The position numbers and the translations under genes are program-made. The notes beneath the pieces are model-generated. The model had not been told where the DNA came from. It worked only from the letters and a program-made list of their open reading frames with translations, and made no database searches. DNA of 50,585 nucleotides. It comes from SAR202 cluster bacterium. Its GTDB lineage: Bacteria > Chloroflexota > Dehalococcoidia > Lucifugimonadales > UBA826. Positions within the stretch are counted from its first letter, which is position 1. The number at the start of each line of letters is the position of its first letter. The stretch is from assembly GCA_008373095.1 (NCBI GenBank), contig RQOP01000034.1, positions 1 through 50,585 of the forward strand. Reading direction: 5' to 3'. Shown one piece after another: positions 41,905 through 49,488 of the stretch.

Positions 41905-42210
41905 ATGAAATACGCATTGAGAAATACTTGGACATGCCAGCGTGGGAAAAGTCCTGAGGCCATGACAGGTTTCAAGGCAGTGGCTGAAAATTACAGGGGT
42001 ATGGGGGTGCCTACAAGGTTGTATGTGGACATTTCGGGGGATATGGATGTAATCGTAATGGAACTTGAAATTGATAGCCTTGATGAATATTTTAAAGACC
42101 AAAGAGCTTTCTACGCTGGAATGGATGATGCTACCAAAGGGTTGATTGACGGATTAAACGGGAACACATCTTCAGGCAAACGTATCCTTTACGAAATAAT
42201 CGAATTCTAG
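41905..42210 (+). CDS. Small unknown protein (dimeric alpha/beta-barrel-like)
   Basis: 101 residues, no family recognised. The layout suggests a ferredoxin-like dimeric barrel: a first strand ALRNTWTCQRGKSPEAM, a helix with GFKAVAENYRGMG, strands PTRLYVDISGDMDVIVMELE, then helix SLDEYFKDQRAFY. AAGGGGG eight bases before the ATG makes translation certain. It is followed on the same strand by a second small unknown gene (71 bp). A role as a small monooxygenase-like or binding protein is possible but unsupported. Confidence 0.72.
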   Translation: MKYALRNTWTCQRGKSPEAMTGFKAVAENYRGMGVPTRLYVDISGDMDVIVMELEIDSLDEYFKDQRAFYAGMDDATKGLIDGLNGNTSSGKRILYEIIEF

Positions 42211-42281
42211 CTTTTATATTTCAATTTAGCGGGTTTAAAGGTTAAAGCTAAATTGAGTATTACTGGAGGCAGTAAAGCCGC

Positions 42282-42725
42282 ATGATTGATTACGTAGCGG
42301 TTATAGCTCAAATCGCAACCGGGGTCGCAACTTTAGCAGTAGCAATTTTTTTGGCTTCTCAGCTTAGGTTACAGCATAGAGATTTAGCGGAATCGACAAG
42401 AACTCAATTGACTAGTGGAATCGTCCAATGGATTGGACTGATGATCACAGACCCTGGATTTACTAATATTTACTTAAGGGGTATCGAAGGTGACCATTCC
42501 TTGGATAAGGAAGAGCAACATCGATTTAATGTATTTATGGTTTCCTACTTCCTGAGAATTCAACAGTTATGGGACTATGACAACAAAAGTGCGGATGCGT
42601 TGACATACGCCAACATAATGCTAGGCACAGGTCCAGGTGTATTGGATTGGTACCGTGATATGGGGCGTTTCGTTTTCAAACCTGGGTTCGTTGAGTACGT
42701 CGATGAATTGATTGAAGAAGAATGA
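42282..42725 (+). CDS. Unknown protein with N-terminal membrane helix
   Basis: 147 residues. One hydrophobic helix (about residues 6-26, VAVIAQIATGVATLAVAIFL) is followed by a polar alpha-helical part rich in Arg and Glu (RLQHRDLAESTRTQL) and the block FLRIQQLWDYDNKS. The soluble part would face one side of the membrane. GGAGG lies 11 bases before the ATG. I do not recognise a named family, though membrane-anchored helical proteins of this size with a DxxDxx pattern are common in environmental genomes. It converges with the zinc-ribbon gene across 35 bp. Confidence 0.72.
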   Translation: MIDYVAVIAQIATGVATLAVAIFLASQLRLQHRDLAESTRTQLTSGIVQWIGLMITDPGFTNIYLRGIEGDHSLDKEEQHRFNVFMVSYFLRIQQLWDYDNKSADALTYANIMLGTGPGVLDWYRDMGRFVFKPGFVEYVDELIEEE

Positions 42726-42760
42726 TAGTAAAAAAATTCCAGACAATTTATAGATGTAAA

Positions 42761-43786
42761 TTAACGTATTTCCATTGATTCGATTATTTCCATAAATGTA
42801 GTACTTTGTTCATCTTTGCTAGATGATTCGTTTATGAAAACAATGGACAAAACCCAAGGGTCTATTACTGCTGTCAATATTTGAGCTGGTTCACCGCTTC
42901 TAGAATAGATACCCGTCGTCAGGTCAGCAGGTATTTTTTCTATATGTTCGGTTGTTTCCGCTACGAAATTTCTGTCGTTTGTTATTCTGTCGGAGGTGAA
43001 ATTTCGAAGAGTTACACCTTCCATTTTCTGGCCTTCTATCCTGATGAACCCGCCAAGGGGATTCCGGAGCTCAATATCAGGGATAACCCATTCTGGAACG
43101 TCCCTCTCGTTTTGTTCAACCAAATCCCACTGTTCCGGATAGCTTATGGAGAATCCGATTTCATAATCATGATATGTTTGTGAAAGCGGATGGGTAGGGT
43201 TGGAGGATATTGAATACCGTTGGTGCTTTTCCTTTGTTTCAGCCTCTTTATCGATACCCGCATTCAAATTTTCTACTGGAATTTCTTTAACGACCTCGAC
43301 TTCTTTGATCACTTCTACGGGAACCTCTTTAACGACCTCAACTTCTTTGATCACCTCTACAGGAACCTCTTTAATGACCTCGACTTCTTTGATCACTTCT
43401 ACTGGAATTTCTTTAACGACCTCAACTTCCTTAATAACTTCTGTCGGGACCTCTCTAACGGCCTCGACTTTATCTACTTCAGCTGGTCTTAGCGTCAATA
43501 TTAAAATCACTACAACTGTCGTTAGAGCGATTAATCCTATGATTAATATAGACCTTTGTGATCTATTTGTATTCCGGTTTATATTTTCTGGTTCACCAAT
43601 CGTGATTTGGGGTTGAACTTCAAGGGATGGTTTATATAGAGACCCACATTCTGCGCAATAAATGGAATCCTGAGGGTTAGCTACTCCACATTCCGGGCAT
43701 ATCAGCTTGCTTTCTAAAGAGTTACCACAATTACCGCAGAATATAGAATCTTCGGGGTTAATTTCATTGCAACTGAGGCAATTCAT
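42761..43786 (-). CDS. Zinc-ribbon membrane protein with Val-Lys-Glu repeats and PsbP-like C-terminal domain
   Basis: 341 residues. Two zinc ribbons at the N-terminus (CLSCNEINPEDSIFCGNCG, residues 3-21, and CPECGVANPQDSIYCAECG, 30-48), a membrane helix (about 79-98), four 14-residue repeats of the type EVIKEVEVVKEIPV (116-171), and a soluble C-terminal domain (about 200-341) beginning YEIGFSISYPEQWDLVEQ, which resembles PsbP/DUF1795-like folds. It looks like a membrane-anchored sensor with cytoplasmic zinc ribbons and an external domain on a rigid stalk. It overlaps the SDR stop by 4 bp (ATGA). Confidence 0.85.
   Translation of the reverse strand: MNCLSCNEINPEDSIFCGNCGNSLESKLICPECGVANPQDSIYCAECGSLYKPSLEVQPQITIGEPENINRNTNRSQRSILIIGLIALTTVVVILILTLRPAEVDKVEAVREVPTEVIKEVEVVKEIPVEVIKEVEVIKEVPVEVIKEVEVVKEVPVEVIKEVEVVKEIPVENLNAGIDKEAETKEKHQRYSISSNPTHPLSQTYHDYEIGFSISYPEQWDLVEQNERDVPEWVIPDIELRNPLGGFIRIEGQKMEGVTLRNFTSDRITNDRNFVAETTEHIEKIPADLTTGIYSRSGEPAQILTAVIDPWVLSIVFINESSSKDEQSTTFMEIIESMEIR
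43274..43441 (-). repeat. Four tandem 42-bp coding repeats
   Basis: Encodes four copies of EVIKEVEVVKEIPV with Ile/Val variation. The copies are in frame with the zinc-ribbon gene and differ in nucleotide sequence by silent and conservative changes, so the repeat is under protein-level selection and not a recent expansion. The same KEVxVVKEVP pattern forms stalks in many Chloroflexota surface proteins. Confidence 0.9.
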
Positions 43787-44574
43787 AATTTGGATGTAAT
43801 ACCTCCATCCACGTTCATTATTTCTCCAGTTATGAACCTAGAATCATGGCAGGACAAGAAAAGCACGGCATTGGCAACGTCTTCAGGGTATCCGGTACCT
43901 TCCAAAATTTGAACCACATCAAACAATTTTTTCAGTCCGTGCTCTCCTTTACCTTCTCTATCAGCCATGGGCGTTAGAATTTGGCCTGGTCGTACACCGT
44001 TGACTCTTATGTTTGATTGACCTCCGAGGCCAGCTGTATATCTTGTGAATGCATCTACCCCTGCCTTAGCAACGAAATAGGATGCTGGAGGCACTCTTCC
44101 TGTAGTGTTTATAAGAGTTTCTGTAAACCCGGTAACTGCAGCAGCGGATGACATGTTCACTATATTCCCTCCCCCTGACTCAATTAGGTGAGGCCAAACT
44201 TCATTAGTCATGTTGAATACACCATTTAGGTTTACATCAAGAATGTAGCTCCATTCTTCAAAACTTTCAGAGGGAAAACTATTGGGTCCGGCTACTCCAG
44301 CATTGTTAAATAAAATATCAATAGTGCCGAAAATTTGTATTGTCTTATTCACAGCCTCTTTAATTGCATCCGGTTTAGATACATCACACTCAATAAATTC
44401 AGCTGTGCCTCCTTGATTTCGTACAAAGTCTTTTACCTTGGTGCCTTCCTCAGACCTCCTTGCCATTATTGCCACACTCGCACCTTCTCTGGCATAGGCG
44501 TGAACCGTTGCTTCCCCTATACCGCTATTGCCGCCGGTGACGATAGCTATTTTTCCTTCCAATTTTCCTGTCAT
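43783..44574 (-). CDS. Short-chain dehydrogenase/reductase
   Basis: Classical 263-residue SDR. VTGGNSGIGEA binds the cofactor, LFNNAGVAGPN is the NAG motif, the serine block is NIVNMSSAAAV, and YFVAK provides YxxxK. ARRSEEGTK after strand two, with arginines, suggests NADP(H). GGGAG lies seven bases before the ATG, with a TATAAT about 33 bp upstream. The zinc-ribbon gene follows with a 4-bp overlap, so the two are in one transcript although no functional link is known. Confidence 0.93.
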   Translation of the reverse strand: MTGKLEGKIAIVTGGNSGIGEATVHAYAREGASVAIMARRSEEGTKVKDFVRNQGGTAEFIECDVSKPDAIKEAVNKTIQIFGTIDILFNNAGVAGPNSFPSESFEEWSYILDVNLNGVFNMTNEVWPHLIESGGGNIVNMSSAAAVTGFTETLINTTGRVPPASYFVAKAGVDAFTRYTAGLGGQSNIRVNGVRPGQILTPMADREGKGEHGLKKLFDVVQILEGTGYPEDVANAVLFLSCHDSRFITGEIMNVDGGITSKL

Positions 44575-44606
44575 TGCAAATCTCCCTCTGAATATGAATT
44601 GACAAT

Positions 44607-44612
44607 ATTATA
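44607..44612 (-). promoter_or_regulatory. Candidate -10 element for SDR/zinc-ribbon unit
   Basis: TATAAT on the minus strand 32 bp before the SDR start, with a weak -35 (TTACGA) 17 bp away. The 271-bp divergent gap 44575-44845 shows no other convincing feature; a 72-codon frame in it lacks support. Confidence 0.45.
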
Positions 44613-44845
44613 AGAGAATTAAAGAGAAATCGTAATGAATAACAATCGCAATAATATGTTTTTGCAAATCAGGGGAAAACAATTTTCTTGTCTTTGTGTA
44701 GGATATTTCAGTTTCATCATATTAAAGCTATTGAGAAGTCTATTTATGGAGAACTTCGAGCCATTGGCTGGCTATATTTCGGTTTTTGATTCAGCAATAT
44801 TTATAATTGGAAGTGACCCTCAAGGAGACGTATCTAGCAGAATCA

Positions 44846-46054
44846 ATGATTAGTTTATTTAATAAAATCCACTACAGCTGGATTGTTTTGGCGGCCGTGT
44901 CTGGGTTGGCATTGGCTAATTCCGTAGCTAGCCTTAATGTTTTAACTGTTTTCTTTTTGCCTATGTCAGATGAATTCCAATGGAATCGAACCCAAATCTC
45001 AGGTGCAGCAAGTCTTGGAGCTTTGATGGGTGCTGGTTTGGCGGTAGTAACTGGTAGGATTCTGGATCGTGCAGGTCCAAGGGCAATTCTGACTTCAGGG
45101 GCTCTAATTACAACAGCAGCGATGATTGCATTAAGCCAAACTAGCACCGTAATGACTTTTTACATATTTTATGGCGCGGCCCGCGTGAGTGATCAGGGGT
45201 TTATTCAAGCGGTATCACCATCTACGATCGCTAAATGGTTTGATAAAAATAGTGGATTGGCTCTATCCATTCTATTTGGAATCACAGCTTTAGGAGGAGT
45301 TATACTCCCGCTGATATCCCAAATGTCGATTACTGAATATGGTTGGCGAAATGGATGGATGGTTTTAGGGGCTATCATGTTTTTAACGGGGGTACTTCCC
45401 TCTTTGATTTTTGTTCGTTCTCCTAAAAACCTTGATGCATATGAAGATGTGAGTGAGTCAGAAAACTTCACAGCTAACGAATTTTCTTTGCTGGAAGTCC
45501 TTCATACCAAGGAATATTGGTTCCTCACGATCACAGTATTTATCACCGGTATTGCTACTGCAGGAATTGGCTTGCATGTAGTCCCATTCCTAGTTGGGCA
45601 AGGATTGAGTCCAGAAGTCGCCGTTGCTACTGTTAGCCTTCGATTTTTAGCTTCAGCTGTGGGAGGGTTACTTGGTGGACCCTTAGCAGATCGATTTACT
45701 CCGCGTGCCCTGATTCTGTTGGCTGTTTCTACGAGGGCCCTTTCAATATTCGTTCTTATATTTGCAGATACTTTTTTAACCGCAGGAATTTCAGGTGTTC
45801 TTGGCGGACTTTCAGATGGGATTCAGTCTACAGTTCTAGTTTTGTTGCTAGTTAGCTATTTTGGCAAAACCAATGTAGGCGGAATTTATGGGGTCAATAG
45901 AGCAGCAGCAGTTGTTGGATTTTCCGCTGGTCCGATGATAGCTGGTATGGGATTTGATGTCATTGGAAGCTATACCAATATTTTTTGGGGTTTTTTATTT
46001 TTGACAATTGTCAGTATAGCTCTGGTTGTTAGTGCTAAAAGTAAGATTCAATAG
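44846..46054 (+). CDS. MFS transporter (oxalate/formate antiporter-like)
   Basis: A carrier with about 12 helices, 402 residues from the ATG at 44846. The start MISLFNKIHYSWIVLAA is typical of the oxalate/formate antiporter-like group, and the loop GRILDRAGPRAILTSG is the MFS signature. A TTG at 44807 would add 13 residues. AAGGAG lies between the two, too far from the ATG, so the start is not settled. It is a single gene on the plus strand, followed by the malic enzyme gene after 140 bp. Substrate unknown; monocarboxylates are common for the group. Confidence 0.88.
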   Translation: MISLFNKIHYSWIVLAAVSGLALANSVASLNVLTVFFLPMSDEFQWNRTQISGAASLGALMGAGLAVVTGRILDRAGPRAILTSGALITTAAMIALSQTSTVMTFYIFYGAARVSDQGFIQAVSPSTIAKWFDKNSGLALSILFGITALGGVILPLISQMSITEYGWRNGWMVLGAIMFLTGVLPSLIFVRSPKNLDAYEDVSESENFTANEFSLLEVLHTKEYWFLTITVFITGIATAGIGLHVVPFLVGQGLSPEVAVATVSLRFLASAVGGLLGGPLADRFTPRALILLAVSTRALSIFVLIFADTFLTAGISGVLGGLSDGIQSTVLVLLLVSYFGKTNVGGIYGVNRAAAVVGFSAGPMIAGMGFDVIGSYTNIFWGFLFLTIVSIALVVSAKSKIQ

Positions 46055-46194
46055 TGCATTCTAGAAAGTCGATATATTTATAGGGTGACTCGATCGCACT
46101 AATGTAGAAATCAGAAGAAATTGATACCTGTTGTCCTAGAGCGATGAATATTTTAAGGTTATCAGGTTGGATTGCTCGTCAGAGGAGGTTTCTT

Positions 46195-47610
46195 TTGAAT
46201 ATTAATAGACAACCCGGGGCCGCCCACAGTATCACTATACGCATTTCATATCCAAACCAGGTGGGTATGCTAGGCCAAATCACAACGGTCATAAGTGCCG
46301 CTGGCGGTGATATAGGCGCAATTGACATTGTATCTTCAGGTCGCAGTCATATGGTTCGTGATATCACCATAAATGCTCGTGATGAGGCGCATTCGGGGAT
46401 GCTAAGTAACGTTGTTGAACTCGTGGATGACGTAACAATAATAAACGTATCAGACCAGGTTTTTTTGAGACATCTCGGTGGGAAAATAGAAATGCGTAGT
46501 AAAACGCCTATTAAAACCAGAAATGACATGTCTATTGTTTACACTCCTGGTGTAGCAAGGATAAGTAGCGCGATTCAAAAGAAACCTGAATCCGTATGGA
46601 ATTTGACAAGTAAGTCAAACACGGTAGCTGTTGTAACTGACGGATCTGCTGTACTTGGTCTAGGTGATATCGGTCCTTCTGCTGCTTTACCTGTAATGGA
46701 AGGGAAGGCCCAATTGTTAAAGGAGCTGGTAGATGTAGACGCTTGGCCAATAGCTCTTGATACTAATGATCCAAACAAGATAATTGAGGCGGTAAAACTG
46801 ATTTCTCCTGGGTTTGGGGCAATAAATTTGGAAGATATTTCTGCCCCAAGATGTTTTGAAATTGAACAAAGACTCCATGAAGAATTAGATATTCCAGTTT
46901 TCCATGATGACCAGCACGGTACAGCTATAGTTATTTTGGCGGCCTTATATAACGCAGTGAAAGTAGTTGAAAAAGAATGGTCGGAATTAAAAGTGGTGCA
47001 AGTAGGTATTGGTGCAGCAGGTGTCGCTACCGCCAAACTATTAATCAAATCTGGTATCAGAAACATTATTGGTCTGGATAAAGAAGGAATTTTAGATAAG
47101 AATCAGAGCTATCAGCAAAACCCCGTTTGGAGGGAATATTCGCAGATAACAAATCCTAACAATGTTTCTGGAAACCTCACAGAGGCCATCGTTGATGCAG
47201 ATATATTTGTCGGTTTGTCAGGTTCTGGAGTTCTTTCTCCAAAAGATGTCAAAACGATGAACAAGGATCCTATTATATTGGCGATGGCGAACCCCGATCC
47301 GGAAATTTGGCCTGAAGAAATTGACGAATATGTGGCGGTGATGGCGACTGGCCGTTCAGATTATCCTAATCAAGTAAACAATGCCTTGTGTTTCCCGGGT
47401 ATGTTTAGAGGCCTTTTAGATGCCAGAGCTCAAAAAGTTACTGATGAAATGAAAATGGCAGCTGCATTGGCTATTTCTGAAGGGGTACCGAGTAATCATT
47501 TGAACAATGACTATATTATGCCAAGCATATTCGATACTGATGTTGCATACGAAGTGGCAAAAAATGTGAAAATGGCGGCTATAAAAGGTGGAGTGGCTCT
47601 GAAACGTTAA
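46195..47610 (+). CDS. NAD(P)-dependent malic enzyme with N-terminal ACT domain
   Basis: Oxidative decarboxylation of malate to pyruvate. The ACT domain spans about residues 12-85 (ITIRISYPNQVGMLGQITTV), followed by the malic enzyme: YTPGVARISSAI, VVTDGSAVLGLGDIGPSAAL with the Tyr/Lys region and GKAQLLKEL, FGAINLEDISAPRCFEIE, FHDDQHGTAIV, and the NAD motif VQVGIGAAGVATAKLL. The TTG start at 46195 is chosen because AGGAGG lies six bases upstream (471 residues). The ACT domain implies allosteric control, probably by an amino acid. Linked to neither neighbour by strand or gap. Confidence 0.94.
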   Translation: MNINRQPGAAHSITIRISYPNQVGMLGQITTVISAAGGDIGAIDIVSSGRSHMVRDITINARDEAHSGMLSNVVELVDDVTIINVSDQVFLRHLGGKIEMRSKTPIKTRNDMSIVYTPGVARISSAIQKKPESVWNLTSKSNTVAVVTDGSAVLGLGDIGPSAALPVMEGKAQLLKELVDVDAWPIALDTNDPNKIIEAVKLISPGFGAINLEDISAPRCFEIEQRLHEELDIPVFHDDQHGTAIVILAALYNAVKVVEKEWSELKVVQVGIGAAGVATAKLLIKSGIRNIIGLDKEGILDKNQSYQQNPVWREYSQITNPNNVSGNLTEAIVDADIFVGLSGSGVLSPKDVKTMNKDPIILAMANPDPEIWPEEIDEYVAVMATGRSDYPNQVNNALCFPGMFRGLLDARAQKVTDEMKMAAALAISEGVPSNHLNNDYIMPSIFDTDVAYEVAKNVKMAAIKGGVALKR

Positions 47611-47622
47611 TTTTCTATATTT

Positions 47623-48531
47623 TCAGGTTTGTGGCCGTATGTTTGCGTCGCTGAGTTGCTCGAAAAATTCCATAATGACCCAATATTCTTTATCAGCCCA
47701 GCCTTTTGCCAAACCAGCGAGAAAAGGCTGTAAGGCTGATGAACCAAGTGATAAAGGGACAGATAAATTTTGAGCCATCTCATTGGCTAGTCTGACATCT
47801 TTTCCGATTGTATGCAGACCTTGATTGGCGGTCTGACCTTTCGGTGGTTCGGGGTTGATAGTAAGGATTTTATCAACTAAACCTTCAAAGACCTTATTGT
47901 TTCCACTGCTGGCGCCAATCACTTCTTTTATTGTTTGCACACTCAGGCCCGCTTTTACACCGAGTACGAGAGCTTCCATTGTGGCGACCATGTTGATTCC
48001 GGCAAGCATGTTGTTGATTAGCTTTATAGAAGCTCCAGTTCCGTTTGGACCGGTGTGAAATACCTTGTCTCCAAAGGTTTTGAGCACAGGCATTGCCTGT
48101 GAAAGAATAGTTGCCTCACCTCCAGCCATAATTGACAATGTGCCTTCCTCTCGTTGTTCAAGCCCTCCACTTACCGGTGCGTCTAGAACATTCACGTTTT
48201 TAGCTGATGCTTTTTCTACGATAGTGTGAACAATTTCTGGGCTAATAGTACTTAGTTCTATGTAAATATCGCCACTTTTCGTACTAGGGATCACTCCATC
48301 TACGCCAAGTGCTACTTCTAGACTAGCTTCATTGGAAGGTAGGCTAGCTAGTATTATGTCTGACAATTCAGCTACCTCTCGGGGGGAACCGACGGTTTGA
48401 GCTCCGTATTGCTCAAGATCTCTCAAGGGTTGCTCCCGAAGATCTGTAACTGTAAGTTCAAACCCTGATCTGGCAATATTAATTGCCATTGGTTTTCCTA
48501 TGCCACCAAGGCCTATAAATCCTACTTTCAT
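47623..48531 (-). CDS. Beta-hydroxyacid dehydrogenase (3-hydroxyisobutyrate dehydrogenase-like)
   Basis: Two-domain NAD(P)-dependent dehydrogenase, 302 residues. Rossmann start FIGLGGIGKPMAINIARSGF, substrate loop DAPVSGGLEQREEGTLSIM, and the catalytic Lys in KLINNMLAGIN, followed by the helical domain ending with AKGWADKEYWVIMEFFEQLS. AGGAGG lies five bases before the ATG. Substrate could be 3-hydroxyisobutyrate, tartronate semialdehyde or a related acid. It is divergent from the enoyl-CoA hydratase-family gene, both possibly part of acyl or branched-chain degradation, and convergent with malic enzyme across 12 bp. Confidence 0.93.
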   Translation of the reverse strand: MKVGFIGLGGIGKPMAINIARSGFELTVTDLREQPLRDLEQYGAQTVGSPREVAELSDIILASLPSNEASLEVALGVDGVIPSTKSGDIYIELSTISPEIVHTIVEKASAKNVNVLDAPVSGGLEQREEGTLSIMAGGEATILSQAMPVLKTFGDKVFHTGPNGTGASIKLINNMLAGINMVATMEALVLGVKAGLSVQTIKEVIGASSGNNKVFEGLVDKILTINPEPPKGQTANQGLHTIGKDVRLANEMAQNLSVPLSLGSSALQPFLAGLAKGWADKEYWVIMEFFEQLSDANIRPQT

Positions 48532-48656
48532 CTTGTCCTCCTAGAGAATTGCTCTCGTATAATAACCTTATGTGCGCGACTTGTTGAATATACATATAAC
48601 TCCATTCCTTGGGGCTGATAGCACAAAGTGATTTAAATGACTCGAGAAGGTGGATG

Positions 48657-49418
48657 ATGCAGGTTCTTTCAGAAAATACATTGGCTGGAACTGGTCACTT
48701 CGTGACCATTACATATGACCGGGTGGAGAAATTAAATGCATTAAATTCAGAAGGGATAGATGCGTTGTCACTCTCTTTTGATGCGATTGCCGATGATCCA
48801 GAAGTCAGGGCTGTAATTCTGGAGGGAGCAGGGCAAAAGGCGTTTGTGGGTGGAGCAGATATTGTGGAACTCGAGAGTCTGGATACAGATACTGCGAAGA
48901 TATTTATTACCTCATTGCATAGTCTTTTCTCAAAAATTAGAAGCTTACCGGTTCCAGTGATCGCAAAGATTAATGGATACGCTTTGGGAGCTGGTATGGA
49001 ATTAGCTGCAGCTTGTGATATCCGAATCGCCTCAAGCACAGCAATTTTTGGTATGCCAGAAGTAAAAGTTGGCTTACCTTCGGTGATTGAAGCTGCTCTT
49101 TTGCCTCGTCTTGTTGGTTGGGGAAAGGCAAGTTATCTAGTTATGACCGGTGAAAATATTGATGCTGCTAAGGCTTATGATTGGGGATTTCTTGAGGTTG
49201 TAGCTAGGCCAGAAGAGTTAAAAAAAGAAACAGTTAGAGTCGCAGCGTCAATTGCAAATTCGGGGCCTATCGCCGTCAGGGCACAAAAAAGATTGATGAC
49301 TCAATGGGAAAGACTTTCTATCAAAGACGGTATTCACTCTGGTATCGAGGTCTTCTCGGAAGCTTATGAGAGTGATGAACCTCAAATAATGATGGAGCCC
49401 TTTCTAAAACGTAAATAG
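48657..49418 (+). CDS. Enoyl-CoA hydratase/isomerase-family protein
   Basis: Crotonase-fold protein, about 253 residues. Seen: VILEGAGQKAFVGGADIVEL, NGYALGAGMELAAACDIRIA (oxyanion-hole region), and FGMPEVKVGLPSVIEAALLP. The first catalytic Glu (in MPEV) is present, but the second usual Glu region, ASYLVMTGENID, lacks it, so simple hydratase activity is not assured. Isomerase or hydrolase roles are alternatives. The ATG at 48657 has AAGG about seven bases before it; an ATG at 48654 and a longer frame to 48609 exist. It stands alone between divergent and convergent neighbours. Confidence 0.9.
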   Translation: MQVLSENTLAGTGHFVTITYDRVEKLNALNSEGIDALSLSFDAIADDPEVRAVILEGAGQKAFVGGADIVELESLDTDTAKIFITSLHSLFSKIRSLPVPVIAKINGYALGAGMELAAACDIRIASSTAIFGMPEVKVGLPSVIEAALLPRLVGWGKASYLVMTGENIDAAKAYDWGFLEVVARPEELKKETVRVAASIANSGPIAVRAQKRLMTQWERLSIKDGIHSGIEVFSEAYESDEPQIMMEPFLKRK

Positions 49419-49488
49419 ACCTGAATTTCACAAGTTGTTTAACTGGATTGTTCCCATTTATCTGAGACGATTATTCCTTGTTTATTAG

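Noticed and set aside
43274-43441. CRISPR-like or minisatellite array
   Set aside because: The units are in-frame coding repeats of 42 bp with no spacers.
43200-43616. Plus-strand frames opposite the Val-Lys-Glu repeat, with a Thr/Ser/Leu repeat product
   Set aside because: They mirror the coding repeat of the zinc-ribbon gene on the other strand and lack a ribosome site; repeat and frame belong to the minus-strand gene.
44635-44853. 72-codon plus-strand frame between SDR and MFS
   Set aside because: Low-complexity AT-rich composition, no good SD, and it overlaps the likely MFS start; treated as intergenic.
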